Source: Streptomyces bottropensis ATCC 25435 (lineage in GTDB: Bacteria > Actinomycetota > Actinomycetes > Streptomycetales > Streptomycetaceae). From it: DNA of 64,000 nt. This document shows positions 46,117 to 55,316 of this stretch, piece by piece. Location of the stretch: positions 5,353,519 through 5,417,518 of the forward strand of contig NZ_KB911581.1 of the NCBI RefSeq assembly GCF_000383595.1, written 5' to 3'. Both the position numbers and the translations under genes were made by a program. The notes below the pieces were generated by a model. That model was not told the origin of the DNA. It saw only the letters and a program-made list of their open reading frames with translations, and did no database searches. Each line of letters starts with the position of its first letter. Within the stretch, counting starts at the first letter, position 1.

Positions 46117-46286
46117 CCGGGATCGAGGAAGACTGGCTCGGGAGCGGTGCTCCGATGTGGTGGAGTCATGCGGATGCCGCCACCAACCGCAAGTGGATCG
46201 AGCAGGCAGGCCTGACGGTTGAGTGGGAGGAGTTCGTCCCCGAAGGCGATGGCGGGCATGCCCTGTTCTGGGTAAGCCGCCCCTGA
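46117..46286 (+). pseudogene. SAM-dependent methyltransferase, 3' fragment
   Basis: Starting right at the IS6 end the frame reads GIEEDWLGSGAPMWWSHADA, KWIEQAGLTVEWEEFVPEG and GGHALFWVSRP. This matches the C-terminus of Streptomyces class I methyltransferases; the SAM-binding part is deleted. Confidence 0.7.
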
Positions 46287-46655
46287 CAGCCCGAAGCGGC
46301 CGAGCCGCTCGGCGACTGCGTCCTGGGGATACGAGCGTTGCTCGGCATGCGACTCGAACTCGACCTCTCGCCCGGGCATTCGCCGGACGTGGAGGGGGCC
46401 TTCGACTGATGCCCGGGGACACGGTGCGTTGTGCGATGGCTTCGACCAGGGTTTCTGTGATCCTCCACCTGCTGGTTCCAGGGAGGTTTCCCCCCGATCG
46501 CTGCGCTGCCCAGCGCCGACAAGAACCATCCGTTCAGCCCGGAGCCGCTCCGGCACGTCTTCCTCGCCACCCCGCACGCGAGCCCGCTGGTGCCGTGCGG
46601 AGAAGTGGTGAGGGACGTCGCCCGTCCCTTCACCGCGGTCGGCGGGGCCTGTCGT
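46287..46655. other. Debris, no gene called
   Basis: Two scraps look once coding on the plus strand (VLGIRALLGMRLELDLSPG ending near 46410; FSPEPLRHVFLATPHASPLV near 46540-46600), but neither has a start or known family. Confidence 0.3.
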
Positions 46656-47690
46656 TCACCGGGGGAGGCTGTTGCCCCACAGCGACTTGTCGTCCGCGTT
46701 GTCCCAGGTCACCAGCCGAGCGGGCAGCTGGTCCTCCAGACCGTTGGGGATCTTCACGATGGTCGAGTGGTGGTCGGTCGGACCCGGCTTGAAGGTCCTG
46801 CCCTTCGCTGCGGCCTTCGCGTAGTACATCGCGTACTTGGCGTACAGATCGGCGGGCTGGGAGACGGTCGCGTCGATGTACCCGTCGCGGATGGCGTCGA
46901 GTTCTTGCGGGATGCCGTCGTTGGAGACGATGGTGATGTGGCCCTTATTGCCCGCAGGCTTGAGCAAGCCCTTCTGCTCGAGGAGCGCCAGGGTGGGCTG
47001 CAGGAAGACGCCGCCGGCCTGCATGTAGATGCCGTTCAGGTCGGGGTGCTGGGCGAGTAGCGACTGGAGCTTGGCGGAGGCGACGTCGCCCTTCCACTCG
47101 GTGGGCAGCTCGAAGACCTTGATCTTCGGGTACTTCTCCTTCATGCACTGCGCGAACGCCGCCGAGCGGTCGCGTCCGTTGATGGAGTCCAGGGCGCCCT
47201 GGAACTCGGCGACCTTGCCCTTGCCACTCAGTTGCTCGCCGAGGAACTCGCACGCCTTGGTACCGTACGCCCGGTTGTCGGCGCGCACCACCATGTAGAC
47301 GTCGCCCTTGTCGGGCCGGGTGTCGACACTGATCACCGGGACCTTCGCAGCCGACAGCGTGTCCAGGGTGGAGGCGATGGCGCCGGAGTCCTGGGGCGCC
47401 ATGATGATGGCCTCGGCGCCCATGTTCTGGAACAACTGGACATTGGCGACGAGCCTGCTGACGTCGTTCTGTGAGTTGCTGACCGGCAGGGCGTCGACGT
47501 CCGGGGATCTGATGTCCTTCTTCAGGTAATGCCCGTAGGAGTTCCAGAAGTCGGAGTCGGCGCGAGGCAGGTCGATGCCGATGGTGGGCTCGTCGCCGCT
47601 CGAGGAGTCCGTGGTCTCGCGGTTGCATGCGGTGGCGAGCGCCATGATCGCTAGTACGGCGGCGGTGGAGCGGGGGCGAGCGAGCTTCAT
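46656..47690 (-). CDS. Sugar-binding lipoprotein, orphan paralogue of the fucD-operon receptor
   Basis: A 344-residue type 1 binding protein. Lipobox LATACNR (Cys22). Motifs shared with the protein at 23645-24688: DFWNSYGHY, AEAIIMAPQDSGAIASTLD, VVRADNRAYGTKACEFLG, GRDRSAAFAQCMKEKYPKIKV, GIYMQAGGVFLQPTL, SNDGIPQELDAIRDGYIDATVSQPADLYAKYAMYY and the ending LWGN. The domain is complete, but no ATPase or permease genes are adjacent. Two operator-like motifs lie 200-430 bases upstream. It may work with the 24.7-27.3 kb importer or be left from a duplicated locus. Confidence 0.88.
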   Translation of the reverse strand: MKLARPRSTAAVLAIMALATACNRETTDSSSGDEPTIGIDLPRADSDFWNSYGHYLKKDIRSPDVDALPVSNSQNDVSRLVANVQLFQNMGAEAIIMAPQDSGAIASTLDTLSAAKVPVISVDTRPDKGDVYMVVRADNRAYGTKACEFLGEQLSGKGKVAEFQGALDSINGRDRSAAFAQCMKEKYPKIKVFELPTEWKGDVASAKLQSLLAQHPDLNGIYMQAGGVFLQPTLALLEQKGLLKPAGNKGHITIVSNDGIPQELDAIRDGYIDATVSQPADLYAKYAMYYAKAAAKGRTFKPGPTDHHSTIVKIPNGLEDQLPARLVTWDNADDKSLWGNSLPR

Positions 47691-47894
47691 GGCCGTTCTC
47701 TCTCGAGTCAGGGCGGTAAGCCGTCGGGGCGACGGGGGAAGGTGGCGTACTCGCCTGCGGGAGAGAGGCGAGGCTGGCGACCGGGCAGGCGGCTGGTCGG
47801 CACAGGGGCATGCGCGGACCGCTCTCGACGTGGAGTGAATGAGGGTCAGCCTGAGACCGAGACATGGGAGAACACCGGATGTGACGACCAGTCC

Positions 47895-47909
47895 TCCGAT
47901 GTATCTGGA
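47895..47909 (-). promoter_or_regulatory. ACATCNGAT-type operator-like site
   Basis: On the minus strand AGATACATCGGAGGA, about 205 bases before the start of the sugar-binding protein gene. It shares ATACATCSG with the sites at 48110, 54081 and 61189. Confidence 0.4.
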
Positions 47910-48109
47910 TTCGGGAGGACGCTACGCCGATGTGGCTCGGGTTGGCAAGGGCCAGTGCGCCGGCTTGCGCGACACTGCCCACGGACTCCACCGCCCGCCG
48001 CACCCGTTACCGCACCGCGTTCCCACCTGCCCATGGGTATCATCGGCAGTGAAGTTCGGCCGATGTTCCCTGTCGGCCGACGCTCCTGTGCCCACAGTCG
48101 CCACCCAGC

Positions 48110-48125
48110 TATACATCCGATGAAT
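48110..48125 (+). promoter_or_regulatory. ACATCNGAT-type operator-like site
   Basis: TATACATCCGATGAAT, an imperfect dyad ACAT-CCG-ATGA in the AT-richer part of the stretch upstream of the sugar-binding protein gene. The rest of 47691-48300 contains no recognisable gene. Confidence 0.45.
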
Positions 48126-48309
48126 GGGGAAGTAGCCGAAGTCTTGCATCGAGCCTGCCCGTCGCGCCGCCGGGCGCCCAGGCGGCGCGGCCCCCTACCG
48201 GCCCAGCCGACGTGACAGCGCCTCCTGAACAGCTCGTTGGTGTCCAATCACCGAGCAACATCAGGAGGCCCTGGTGCCGCAGTGTTCCGTGTCGATGGCC
48301 GGGCAGTCC

Positions 48310-48549
48310 AGTTCAATCACGCTGGAGTGTGACTGTCTGCGCTTCCCGTTCGGCCATTCCTCGGTCGCGAGCGTCCTGACCGGGGCGCGCTCCTCCCACG
48401 AGGTGCGTGACACGGTGGAGCAGCTGCGGCGCCCGATTCCGGCCGCCCTGTGGGACGAGCTGCGCGCCGAGGGCCTGCTGGCCCCGGACACTCCTGTCCC
48501 CGCAGCCGCGCCGACCGGGGAAGCCATGCCGTCGGAGGAGCCGTCATGA
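48310..48549 (+). pseudogene. Aldo/keto reductase, C-terminal fragment
   Basis: Reads LRFPFGHSSVASVLTGARSS, HEVRDTVEQLRRPIPAALWD and ELRAEGLLAPDTPVP, the C-terminus of the D-threo-aldose/L-fucose dehydrogenase-like aldo/keto reductases. The barrel and catalytic tetrad are gone. It overlaps the next, also broken, gene by ATGA, an operon trace of a fucose-type locus. Confidence 0.7.
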
Positions 48550-48671
48550 AGGTCGCCCTGCACACCAAGGTCCGCGCCGACCGCATCGAGGAGTACGAGG
48601 CCGCGCACCGGCAGGTGCCCGAGCAACTGACCGTCGTCATCCGCGCCGCGGGCGTGGGGGAGTGGACGACC
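48546..48671 (+). pseudogene. L-rhamnose/L-fucose mutarotase, N-terminal fragment
   Basis: MKVALHTKVRADRIEEYEAA then HRQVPEQLTVVIRAAGVGEW is the start of an RhaM/FucU-like mutarotase of the DUF718 type (about 105 residues when whole). Similarity stops at codon 42, where the sequence joins an insertion-sequence scrap. Confidence 0.7.
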
Positions 48672-48699
48672 GGTGCGGCCGTGCGGCTACGACCTGCCC

Positions 48700-48940
48700 G
48701 TCATCGCACGGCCGGCCACGCCCCAGGGTGGATCACGGCTTCGGAGCTGGCGGGAAGGGTCTTGTAATCGCGGGACAGGCGTCGGTGCAGCATGAGCCAA
48801 CCGAGGCTTCGTTCTACTGCCCGCGCCTTTTGACGACGTGAAAGCCGCGGATTTCCGGGTTTCTATTGACGACTTCGACATCGATTTCGAGGTTGGCGCC
48901 GTGCTCGATGACGGTGTTCGTGAAGTCGGTGTCGACTCAG
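48700..48940 (-). pseudogene. IS5-family transposase, C-terminal scrap
   Basis: Minus strand: GANLEIDVEVVNRNPEIRGF, HVVKRRG, then after a small deletion and frame change SLGWLMLHRRLSRDYKTLPA and SSEAVIH. This is the C-terminal catalytic-Glu region of IS5-type transposases different from the element at 3273-4122. No intact ends. Confidence 0.6.
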
Positions 48941-49039
48941 CTTTGGAGAGGGCGGGTACATTGTCTTGGCCTGGTCGAGAAGCTCTATCCCTACGGCGTT
49001 TTCGGACGCAGGAAAGGACTCCGTCCGAAGTGCGAACAT

Positions 49040-49290
49040 CCGGGTACGCCGCTTCATCGGACTGTAGGCGCCGAGGTAGATCATGAGACGCCACTGCCTC
49101 CCGACGGCGTTGGCCAGCGCGTCGACTTGGGTGACCGTGGCGATGCGCCGCTCAGCCGCCTCTTCCTACCGGCACCTTGATGCGGCAAGGATTTGCGTGT
49201 GGTCGGCTCGTCGTCCACGGCGGTCTCCATGATGGCCTTGAGGAGCCGGTATGCCTCGGCCGTCGTCGTCACCGTCGGCAGCAGCTGCCC
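49040..49290 (-). pseudogene. Tyrosine-recombinase (phage integrase) fragment
   Basis: Minus strand: TTTAEAYRLLKAIMETAVDD, frame change, then AERRIATVTQVDALANAVG and RLMIYLGAYS. This matches the end of the core-binding domain and the beginning of the catalytic domain of Streptomyces integrases. It is cut before the first catalytic Arg and joined to the IS5 scrap, so it marks a lost integrative element. Confidence 0.6.
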
Positions 49291-49383
49291 GCAGGCGCAC
49301 GGATGACGGCCCGTTCCGTCCGGTGCCCCGTACGGGAGAGGGGGCGCCGAACGGAACTACGCAGTCCGGGAGGTGGACACCGC

Positions 49384-51024
49384 TCAGGAGGTGAGCAGCG
49401 CGAGGTCCACGGCGTTGGCGATGGCCTGCATGCCGGCGCTGTTGGGGTGCAGATGGTCGCCGCTGTCGTAGGCGGGGAGCAATCGCGCCGGGTTGGCCGG
49501 GTCCCGGAGCGCCGCGTCGAAGTCGATCACCGCGTCGAAGGCGCCGCTGGTGCGGATCCAGTCGTTGACCTGGGCACGGATGGCGGCCTTGGCGGCGGTC
49601 TGCGAGGAGTGCGGCAGGATCGTCCCGCCGATGATTCGGACACCGGCCTGGTGCGCCTGGTCGATCATGGTCTGGTAGCCGGCGATGATCTGGTCGGCGG
49701 GGGTGGGGGTGGTGGTGTTGTTGATGTCGTTGATGCCCTCCAGCACGATGGCGTTCTTCACGCCCGGCTGGGTCAGGACGTCGTGGGAGAACCGGGTCAC
49801 GGCCGCGATGCCCTGCCACGCGCTCGGGCTGTCGGTGACCACGCGGTTGCCGCCGATGCCCGCGTTGACCACGCCGAGGCGCTGACCGCCGGACTGGGCC
49901 TGCAGTCGCCGGGCGAGGTAGTCGGGCCAGCGCTGGTTGGCGTTGTTGGTGGCGCTGGCGCCGTCGGTGATGGAGTCGCCGATGGCAACGACGGTTCCCT
50001 TGGCCGTGGGTGACACGACGTCGAGTCCGGCGACGTAGAACCAGCGGGCCGTGGTGCTGGTGAAGTTCGTCGCGGCCTCCTCGGCCGCGTGGTTGCCGGT
50101 GCCCGCGGCGGACAGGTAGGAGGTCTGGTGGGCGTCGGAGTGGTAGGTCGAGGCACCGGTGGCGCCCGGGAGGTAGACGCTCACCAGCAGGTTCTGCTCC
50201 GCGACGACCGGCATCGGGATGACGTCGCTGGTCAGTTCCTGCCCCGCGGGGATGGTCGGCGTGGCCGACCGGCCGAAGGTGACGGTACGCGTGGTGCCCG
50301 CGACCGCGGTGGCGCCGCTAGACTGGACGGCCACGGTGACGGCACCTACCGAGAGCGCAGCGGTGCTGCGCAGGTTGGACAGCCGGATGCGCAGCCCCGC
50401 GCCGGAGGTGTTGTTGTGGACGACCATCCGGATGGTCTGCTGGGTGAAGGTCTGGCCGCCGCTGACCATGCTCGGGCCCCAGGTCGCCGAGCGCGGGCGC
50501 TCGGTCAGGCTCCACTGCTGGTTGGCCGTGTTCCGGCAGGTCCACTGGATGAGCGCGTGGTCCTCCGCGGTGGAGTTGTCGGAGACGTCCAGGCACAGGC
50601 CGCTGCGGGCGGAGACGATCGCCGAACCGCTGAAGGTCCAGCGCTGGTTGCCGGCGCCGGTGCAGGGCCACTGGATGATCGCGGCCCCCGCGTTCGTGGA
50701 GCCGTTCTGGATGTCCATGCACTTGCCGCTGTTGATGTTGACCAGCGAGAAGGTGCCGTCGCCGTGGTCGACCGCCTCCCACAGCTGGCCGGGGCCGCCG
50801 GAGGCGGTCTTCTGCACGACCGCCGCTGCGTTGGCCAGGGAGTCCGACAGCACGGCGGCGTTCTTGCCGCTGTGCGCCGCTGTCAGCGCGTAGACGTGGC
50901 CGCCCTGCGGCGCGCCCGCGGCCGAGGCGTCTGCCGCCGGGACGAGGGCGAGTCCGACAGCGGTCAGACAGGTGGCGGATGCCGTGGCCGTGAGTCTGGC
51001 GGCGAGTCTTCGGGTGGTGTGCAT
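49384..51024 (-). CDS. Secreted RICIN-SGNH (GDSL) hydrolase
   Basis: A 546-residue exported esterase/lipase-type protein. Signal peptide 1-36; a ricin-type beta-trefoil carbohydrate-binding domain at about 40-175 (SGKCMDIQNGSTNAGAAIIQW, SGLCLDVSDNSTAEDHALIQW, QW repeats); then the SGNH hydrolase with block I GDSITDG (about 350), GNRVV block II Gly, GINDI block III Asn, and block V DHLHPN with the catalytic Asp and His near the end. It probably deacylates a plant or microbial glycan in the medium. No operon partners; the downstream (49291-49383) and upstream DNA is debris. Confidence 0.9.
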   Translation of the reverse strand: MHTTRRLAARLTATASATCLTAVGLALVPAADASAAGAPQGGHVYALTAAHSGKNAAVLSDSLANAAAVVQKTASGGPGQLWEAVDHGDGTFSLVNINSGKCMDIQNGSTNAGAAIIQWPCTGAGNQRWTFSGSAIVSARSGLCLDVSDNSTAEDHALIQWTCRNTANQQWSLTERPRSATWGPSMVSGGQTFTQQTIRMVVHNNTSGAGLRIRLSNLRSTAALSVGAVTVAVQSSGATAVAGTTRTVTFGRSATPTIPAGQELTSDVIPMPVVAEQNLLVSVYLPGATGASTYHSDAHQTSYLSAAGTGNHAAEEAATNFTSTTARWFYVAGLDVVSPTAKGTVVAIGDSITDGASATNNANQRWPDYLARRLQAQSGGQRLGVVNAGIGGNRVVTDSPSAWQGIAAVTRFSHDVLTQPGVKNAIVLEGINDINNTTTPTPADQIIAGYQTMIDQAHQAGVRIIGGTILPHSSQTAAKAAIRAQVNDWIRTSGAFDAVIDFDAALRDPANPARLLPAYDSGDHLHPNSAGMQAIANAVDLALLTS

Positions 51025-51099
51025 GTGCGGCCCTTCTTTGCTGGGTGGGGACGTGCGGCTCTTCCGCGTGGGGACGTGCGGGTCGAGGGGCTGGGGCGC

Positions 51100-51430
51100 T
51101 CAGGAGGTGACACTCCGCAGCACGTTGCTGTTGTTCGCGGTGGTCCCGCCCTCCACGTCGGCGGCCTTGCCGCTGTGCCGGGCGACCAGCCGGTGGCGTC
51201 GCCGGGCAGCGTGGTGGACAGCAGTGCCGGCTGGCCGTCCGGCCGCCGATCCTCACGCCGCCCATGTTCGCGTAGCCGCCGGTGGCCGAGTTGGCCCGGA
51301 TCCGTACGAAGCCCACGTTCCGGGCGGGCCGTTCGGCCACCTTGGTGGCGCGGTCGCCGGCCCAGGTGCCGGTGGCGACCTGGGTGAAGTTCGTGCCGTC
51401 GGTGCTGGTGGAGATGCACGAGATACGCCC
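51100..51430 (-). pseudogene. Discoidin/RICIN domain remnant
   Basis: Minus strand begins CISTSTDGTNFTQVATGTWA, NVGFVRIRANSATGGYANMG, the end of an F5/8-type C (discoidin) carbohydrate-binding domain, then changes frame into RLVARHSGKAADVEGGTTAN and stops (VLRSVTS), a piece of a ricin repeat. It is the 3' end of a lost secreted glycosidase. Confidence 0.55.
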
Positions 51431-51797
51431 AGGATGCCACCTTCCACAAGACCGCCGGGCTGGAGATGCGGGCGATGGAGGGCGCGCCGTCCTTCCTGCC
51501 CTCGCAGGAGCTCCCGGACGTCCAGTACGCCGCCTTCGCCCGCTCCCTGGACCTGACCGGCATCCGCGCGGTGAAGCCCGAGGACGTCGAGGCCGGCCGG
51601 CGCGCGGGCCTGGAGGCGGGCGGCCCCGCGGTGATCGAGTTCCTGACGGACCCGGCGGTCCCGCCGCACGCGACCCGGCAGCAGATGGAGACCACCGCCG
51701 AGTCGATCCTGAAGGGCGACGCGGACCGGGGGCCGATGGTGCGGCAGGGCTTCAAGTCGAAGGTGCAGGAGTTCTGCCGGGGCGCGAGAAGAAGTGA
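51424..51797 (+). pseudogene. Thiamine-pyrophosphate enzyme, 3' fragment
   Basis: Plus strand: AQDATFHKTAGLEMRAMEGA, DVQYAAFARSLDLTGIRAVK, GPAVIEFLTDPAVPPHATRQ and ESILKGDADRG. This is the C-terminal end of a pyruvate-oxidase/acetolactate-synthase-like enzyme. A missing base near 51776 shifts the last codons; corrected, the end reads EFLPGREKK and stops at 51797. The 5' part is absent. Confidence 0.65.
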
Positions 51798-51829
51798 CGC
51801 GACGCCACATGCAAGCGGGAGACTGTGGG

Positions 51830-53878
51830 TCAAGCCCCGAACGTCCACAGCAGGTTGGTGTGCTGCTGCCACGTCCACTGCTTGGCCACGGCGCCTGCGG
51901 CGACCATGCCGCCACCGTCGAGGACCAGTCCCGTGCTGCGGTTGGCGATCGAGTACTGGCCTTGGCCGCGGTGGGTGATGCGCCACTGCTGGGTGTTACT
52001 GCCGTCCCAGGCCTTCTGCCGGGCCGGGTCGCCGTTGCTGGTAGCGCCCCAGCCGTCGGCGACCATGCCGTTGGTGCGGTTGACGAGCCTGTAGTAGCCG
52101 TTGCCGAGTTCGATTGCCTGCCACTGGAGATTGGCGTGGTCTATCGACTCCCACTGCTTCAGGTTGGAGCCGCTGGCGACATTGCCGCCGCTGTCCAGCG
52201 CCCAGTGGTTCGTGACATTGTTCAGGCGGAAGTACTTGTCGGGCCTGAACGTCACCTTCAGTGATCTGATCACGTCATTGTTGCCGGTCACCCCGAGATC
52301 GGGAGTGTTCGAGGTGAACGTCCAGGCGGTGCCGGTGAAGTTGTCGCCGGAGTAGCCCGTCACCTGGTAACCGTCGGGCACCAGGATGGAAGAGGCCGCG
52401 GCGGGCGCCAGGCCGGCGGCGGACAGCTGGGAGGAGGTGTAGCTGCCCAGCGGCAGGACGGCGCGGGCGCCTTGATAGTCGACGTTCTGGAACACCGTCG
52501 CGGAAACCCTCACGGGCATGCCCTGGACCTCGACGCACACCACGGAGGCGTTGGCGTTCGGCGCGGTGGCCGGCACGGTGACGTTGATCTGGTCGGTGAC
52601 GGTGTACGGGAGCGAGACCGAGGGATTGTTCAGCAGATAGACGCGGCTGATCGTGTTGTCGATCACTGGGATCCGGAGCTGGCCGTTCGTGGGCCAGGTG
52701 AAGACATGGGCGAAGAGCTTGCCGCTTTTCTTGGTGACCCTCCCCCATGCGGGTTCGGTGGCGAACGGGCTGCCGCTGGTGCCGTGAATGCTGTCGCTGT
52801 ACGTCGACATCCATGAGGCCAGGCCGTTCAGGACGGTCTGGGTTCCCGCTGTGACCGAGCCATCGCCCTTGGGGCCGATGTTCAACAGGAGGTTGCCGTC
52901 CCGGGAGACCACCGTGACGAGTTCCTGGACGACATCCTTGACGGATCTGTAGGAGTTCTCCCTCCCCGCTTGGTAACCCCAGGCGCCGTTCATGGTGGCG
53001 CACCGCTCCCACGGCCGGCCCATCGGCTCGGCGGGTATCCCGAACTCCGCGACCGCGTAGTCACCGAGCCCGTGGTCGCGCTTGACCCGTTCGTTGACGA
53101 TGAGGCCGGGCTTGCGGGCGATCAGCCAGTTGTAGAGGTCGACGCCGTCCGATTCCAGCCACCAGTCCTCCAGGGTCGGGCTGGAGGGCTCGGCGAACCA
53201 GTCGCCGTCGAACCACAGCAGTGCCGGGTCGTAGCGGTCCAGCAGCTCCTGAAGCTGCGCCTTCATGTCGGCGATGTAGGCGGTGCGGGCGGCCTGCGAC
53301 GACATCGTCGTAAGACCGCTCTCGTGCCGGTCGGTCTGGGAAGGGTGGTTCCAGTCGAGGATCGAGTAGTACAGGCAGAACTTGATCCCGCGGCTCTCGC
53401 ACTCGGTCTTGAGGTTCATGAGCGGGTCGGTCTGGATGCCGTTGAAGTCGCGCAGGTTGTACAGCTTGGTGCCGGTGGTGTCGGTGAAGCCCGCCACGTC
53501 GGAGTTCCACATCGCGTAGCCCTCGTGGTGCTTGGCGGTGATCACGAGGTACTTCATGCCGGCGTTCTTGGCCAGCTCGGCGATGGTGGCGGCGTTGAAC
53601 TGGGTCGGGTTGAAGTTCTGGGTGACCTGGTTCTGGTAGTTCGCCTTGCTCCACTGCTGGCTGTCGAACGCCCACTCGCCCTGGCCGAGGTAAGAGTAGG
53701 ACCCGAAGTGGATGAACATCCCGAACCGGGCCTGGTACCACCAGTCCATCTTCGAGGGGACGGTGTACGCCTCGGCGGTGGCGGGCCACAGGGCCTGCGG
53801 CAGTCCGAAGGCCGCCACTCCTCCGGCAAGGGCGGCGGCCTTCATCAGAGAGCGTCTGCTGAGGGGAGCTGAGGACAT
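51830..53878 (-). CDS. Secreted GH29 alpha-L-fucosidase with RICIN domain
   Basis: A 682-residue exo-enzyme removing terminal L-fucose. Export signal of Tat type (SRRSLMKAAALAGGVAAFGL). Catalytic domain about 40-370: MDWWYQARFGMFIHFGSYSY, KYLVITAKHHEGYAMWNSDV, LLWFDGDW with nucleophile D224, GDGSVTAGTQ. A middle beta domain (about 430-545) precedes a ricin-type trefoil at about 550-682 (RLVNRTNGMVADGWG, QQWRITHRGQGQYSIANRSTGLVLDGGG). Start at ATG 53878; the frame opens earlier at 53944 without support. It would feed the fucose operon at 21.4-27.3 kb. An operator-like site lies about 205 bases upstream. Confidence 0.9.
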   Translation of the reverse strand: MSSAPLSRRSLMKAAALAGGVAAFGLPQALWPATAEAYTVPSKMDWWYQARFGMFIHFGSYSYLGQGEWAFDSQQWSKANYQNQVTQNFNPTQFNAATIAELAKNAGMKYLVITAKHHEGYAMWNSDVAGFTDTTGTKLYNLRDFNGIQTDPLMNLKTECESRGIKFCLYYSILDWNHPSQTDRHESGLTTMSSQAARTAYIADMKAQLQELLDRYDPALLWFDGDWFAEPSSPTLEDWWLESDGVDLYNWLIARKPGLIVNERVKRDHGLGDYAVAEFGIPAEPMGRPWERCATMNGAWGYQAGRENSYRSVKDVVQELVTVVSRDGNLLLNIGPKGDGSVTAGTQTVLNGLASWMSTYSDSIHGTSGSPFATEPAWGRVTKKSGKLFAHVFTWPTNGQLRIPVIDNTISRVYLLNNPSVSLPYTVTDQINVTVPATAPNANASVVCVEVQGMPVRVSATVFQNVDYQGARAVLPLGSYTSSQLSAAGLAPAAASSILVPDGYQVTGYSGDNFTGTAWTFTSNTPDLGVTGNNDVIRSLKVTFRPDKYFRLNNVTNHWALDSGGNVASGSNLKQWESIDHANLQWQAIELGNGYYRLVNRTNGMVADGWGATSNGDPARQKAWDGSNTQQWRITHRGQGQYSIANRSTGLVLDGGGMVAAGAVAKQWTWQQHTNLLWTFGA

Positions 53879-54080
53879 GGTGCGGCTCCATGTGTCAGGG
53901 AGAGGGAAGGCAGGCGTTACGAGCGGACGGCTTGGGCGCTCCACTCCGCGTCACACCCGAGGAGTCATCGGATTGATTTATATGAGTACGGCGGTGGCCG
54001 CGTCTAGGGGCAAGACGATAATCCCTGGCAGCAATGGGCCTCTGAAGGGTTCCGAAGAGGGAGGGAGCGCCGAGGTTGGG

Positions 54081-54096
54081 CTATACATCGGATCTC
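54081..54096 (+). promoter_or_regulatory. ACATCNGAT-type operator-like site
   Basis: CTATACATCGGATCTC, in the region upstream of the GH29 gene (which reads leftward from 53878). The core ACATCGGAT matches the sites near 47.9, 48.1 and 61.2 kb. Confidence 0.45.
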
Positions 54097-54349
54097 TTCA
54101 GGAGGTACAGGCCAAGGGCGGCCCGCGCGAACGGGACGAGACAAGCAGGTGGTCGCCGCGGTGAGCGTGGCCGCCCCGGCCTGCCGTCTCCATCCGGAGG
54201 CGGAGACGGAGAGATCACCCAAAGGTCCTGACCACAGCAGCGACCGTACGGCGGTCGCCGCGGGGTGACCCCGCCCACGCTGCCGGCGCACTGCCCGAGC
54301 CGCGCCCTGTCCCGCGACGTGGGCCAAGCCACGCGTCAGGGGTGGTGAG

Positions 54350-54512
54350 GCCAACCTGCGCGGTTCTTCGCCGAACAGGCGGCACGAGCCGCGACATGGC
54401 GCAAGGTCGGCCACACGAACACGGTCGGCACGGCCGCGGTCGGGGCACGGCGCCGCCCGCCATGCGCTCGACAACCTCTCGGCTCATCGGTGGCGAGGCC
54501 ATGTCCTCATTG
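54350..54512 (+). repeat. 163-bp inverted repeat, left copy
   Basis: Matches the reverse complement of 61528-61690 with about four mismatches. One frame gives RFFAEQAARAATWRKVGHTN, which I do not recognise. Flanking sequence differs between the copies. Confidence 0.9.
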
Positions 54513-55316
54513 AGGATTATCCATCCTGAAGTGGTTGGTCGCGGGTCTGGTGTGGGCTGCGGATGGCGTTCTCGTGCAGGTGGAGTTCTTGATCGTGCCG
54601 GGGTGATCGTCTGTCAAGTCACTGGGTTCTTCCGGATTCGCTGACACCTTCGGTAACCGTTCCCCCGCTGGCAAGGGACACCGAGCGCGTCTTTGACTTG
54701 CTGGAACACGGCAACGGTTATGTGAAGGGACACTGACGTGCGTGCACGGGGCATCAACTACGACACTGGGTTCCTCCCTGGGGAGGAAATTAGCGTCGGA
54801 GACCTTCAGGTCGCGGCTGGAGGTCGTGCATCGCCTGGTGCCGCGGGGCGTGGCGGCTGAGCAGGGTGGCGTACTCGGCCGTGAGGCCCGCGAGAGTGGC
54901 CTGTGGGGGACTGGGGGTTCCGGTCGGTGGGCGTCTCGCATCGGCCGGGCTTGGTCAGCAGCACGTTGATGGCCCTGGCGACCACGAGGGTCTGCCCGCT
55001 GGCGGTGACCGATGTGCTGCTGGCGGAGGTGACGACGCGGGTGACGCCTTCGTAGCCGTATGCGCCGTACCTGAACCTGGGCGGCACCTCCGGGGAATCG
55101 CGCCCCGGTCCTCTGCGAAACATGGCATGTCTACGGCAGAACGAATAGGTACTTTGATGAGCGAAACGGCCTCTTCATCTCCCGAGATGAGCGCTTTCAT
55201 CCGCGCTACCCGCCAAACGGCGGGCAAGTCCCGCCGTACGGCGGCGTGCCGGAGCCCGGCGTACGCGCGGATCATCGCCGTACGATCCGCCACACGCAGC
55301 ATGAGGAGCACAGGCA
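54513..55316. other. Gene-poor stretch
   Basis: No intact gene supported. A minus-strand scrap near 54960-55090 (RFRYGAYGYEGVTRVVTSAS) has secreted-protein-like composition but no start or end. It should contain the promoter of the esterase; ribosome site GAGGAG at about 55301. Confidence 0.35.
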
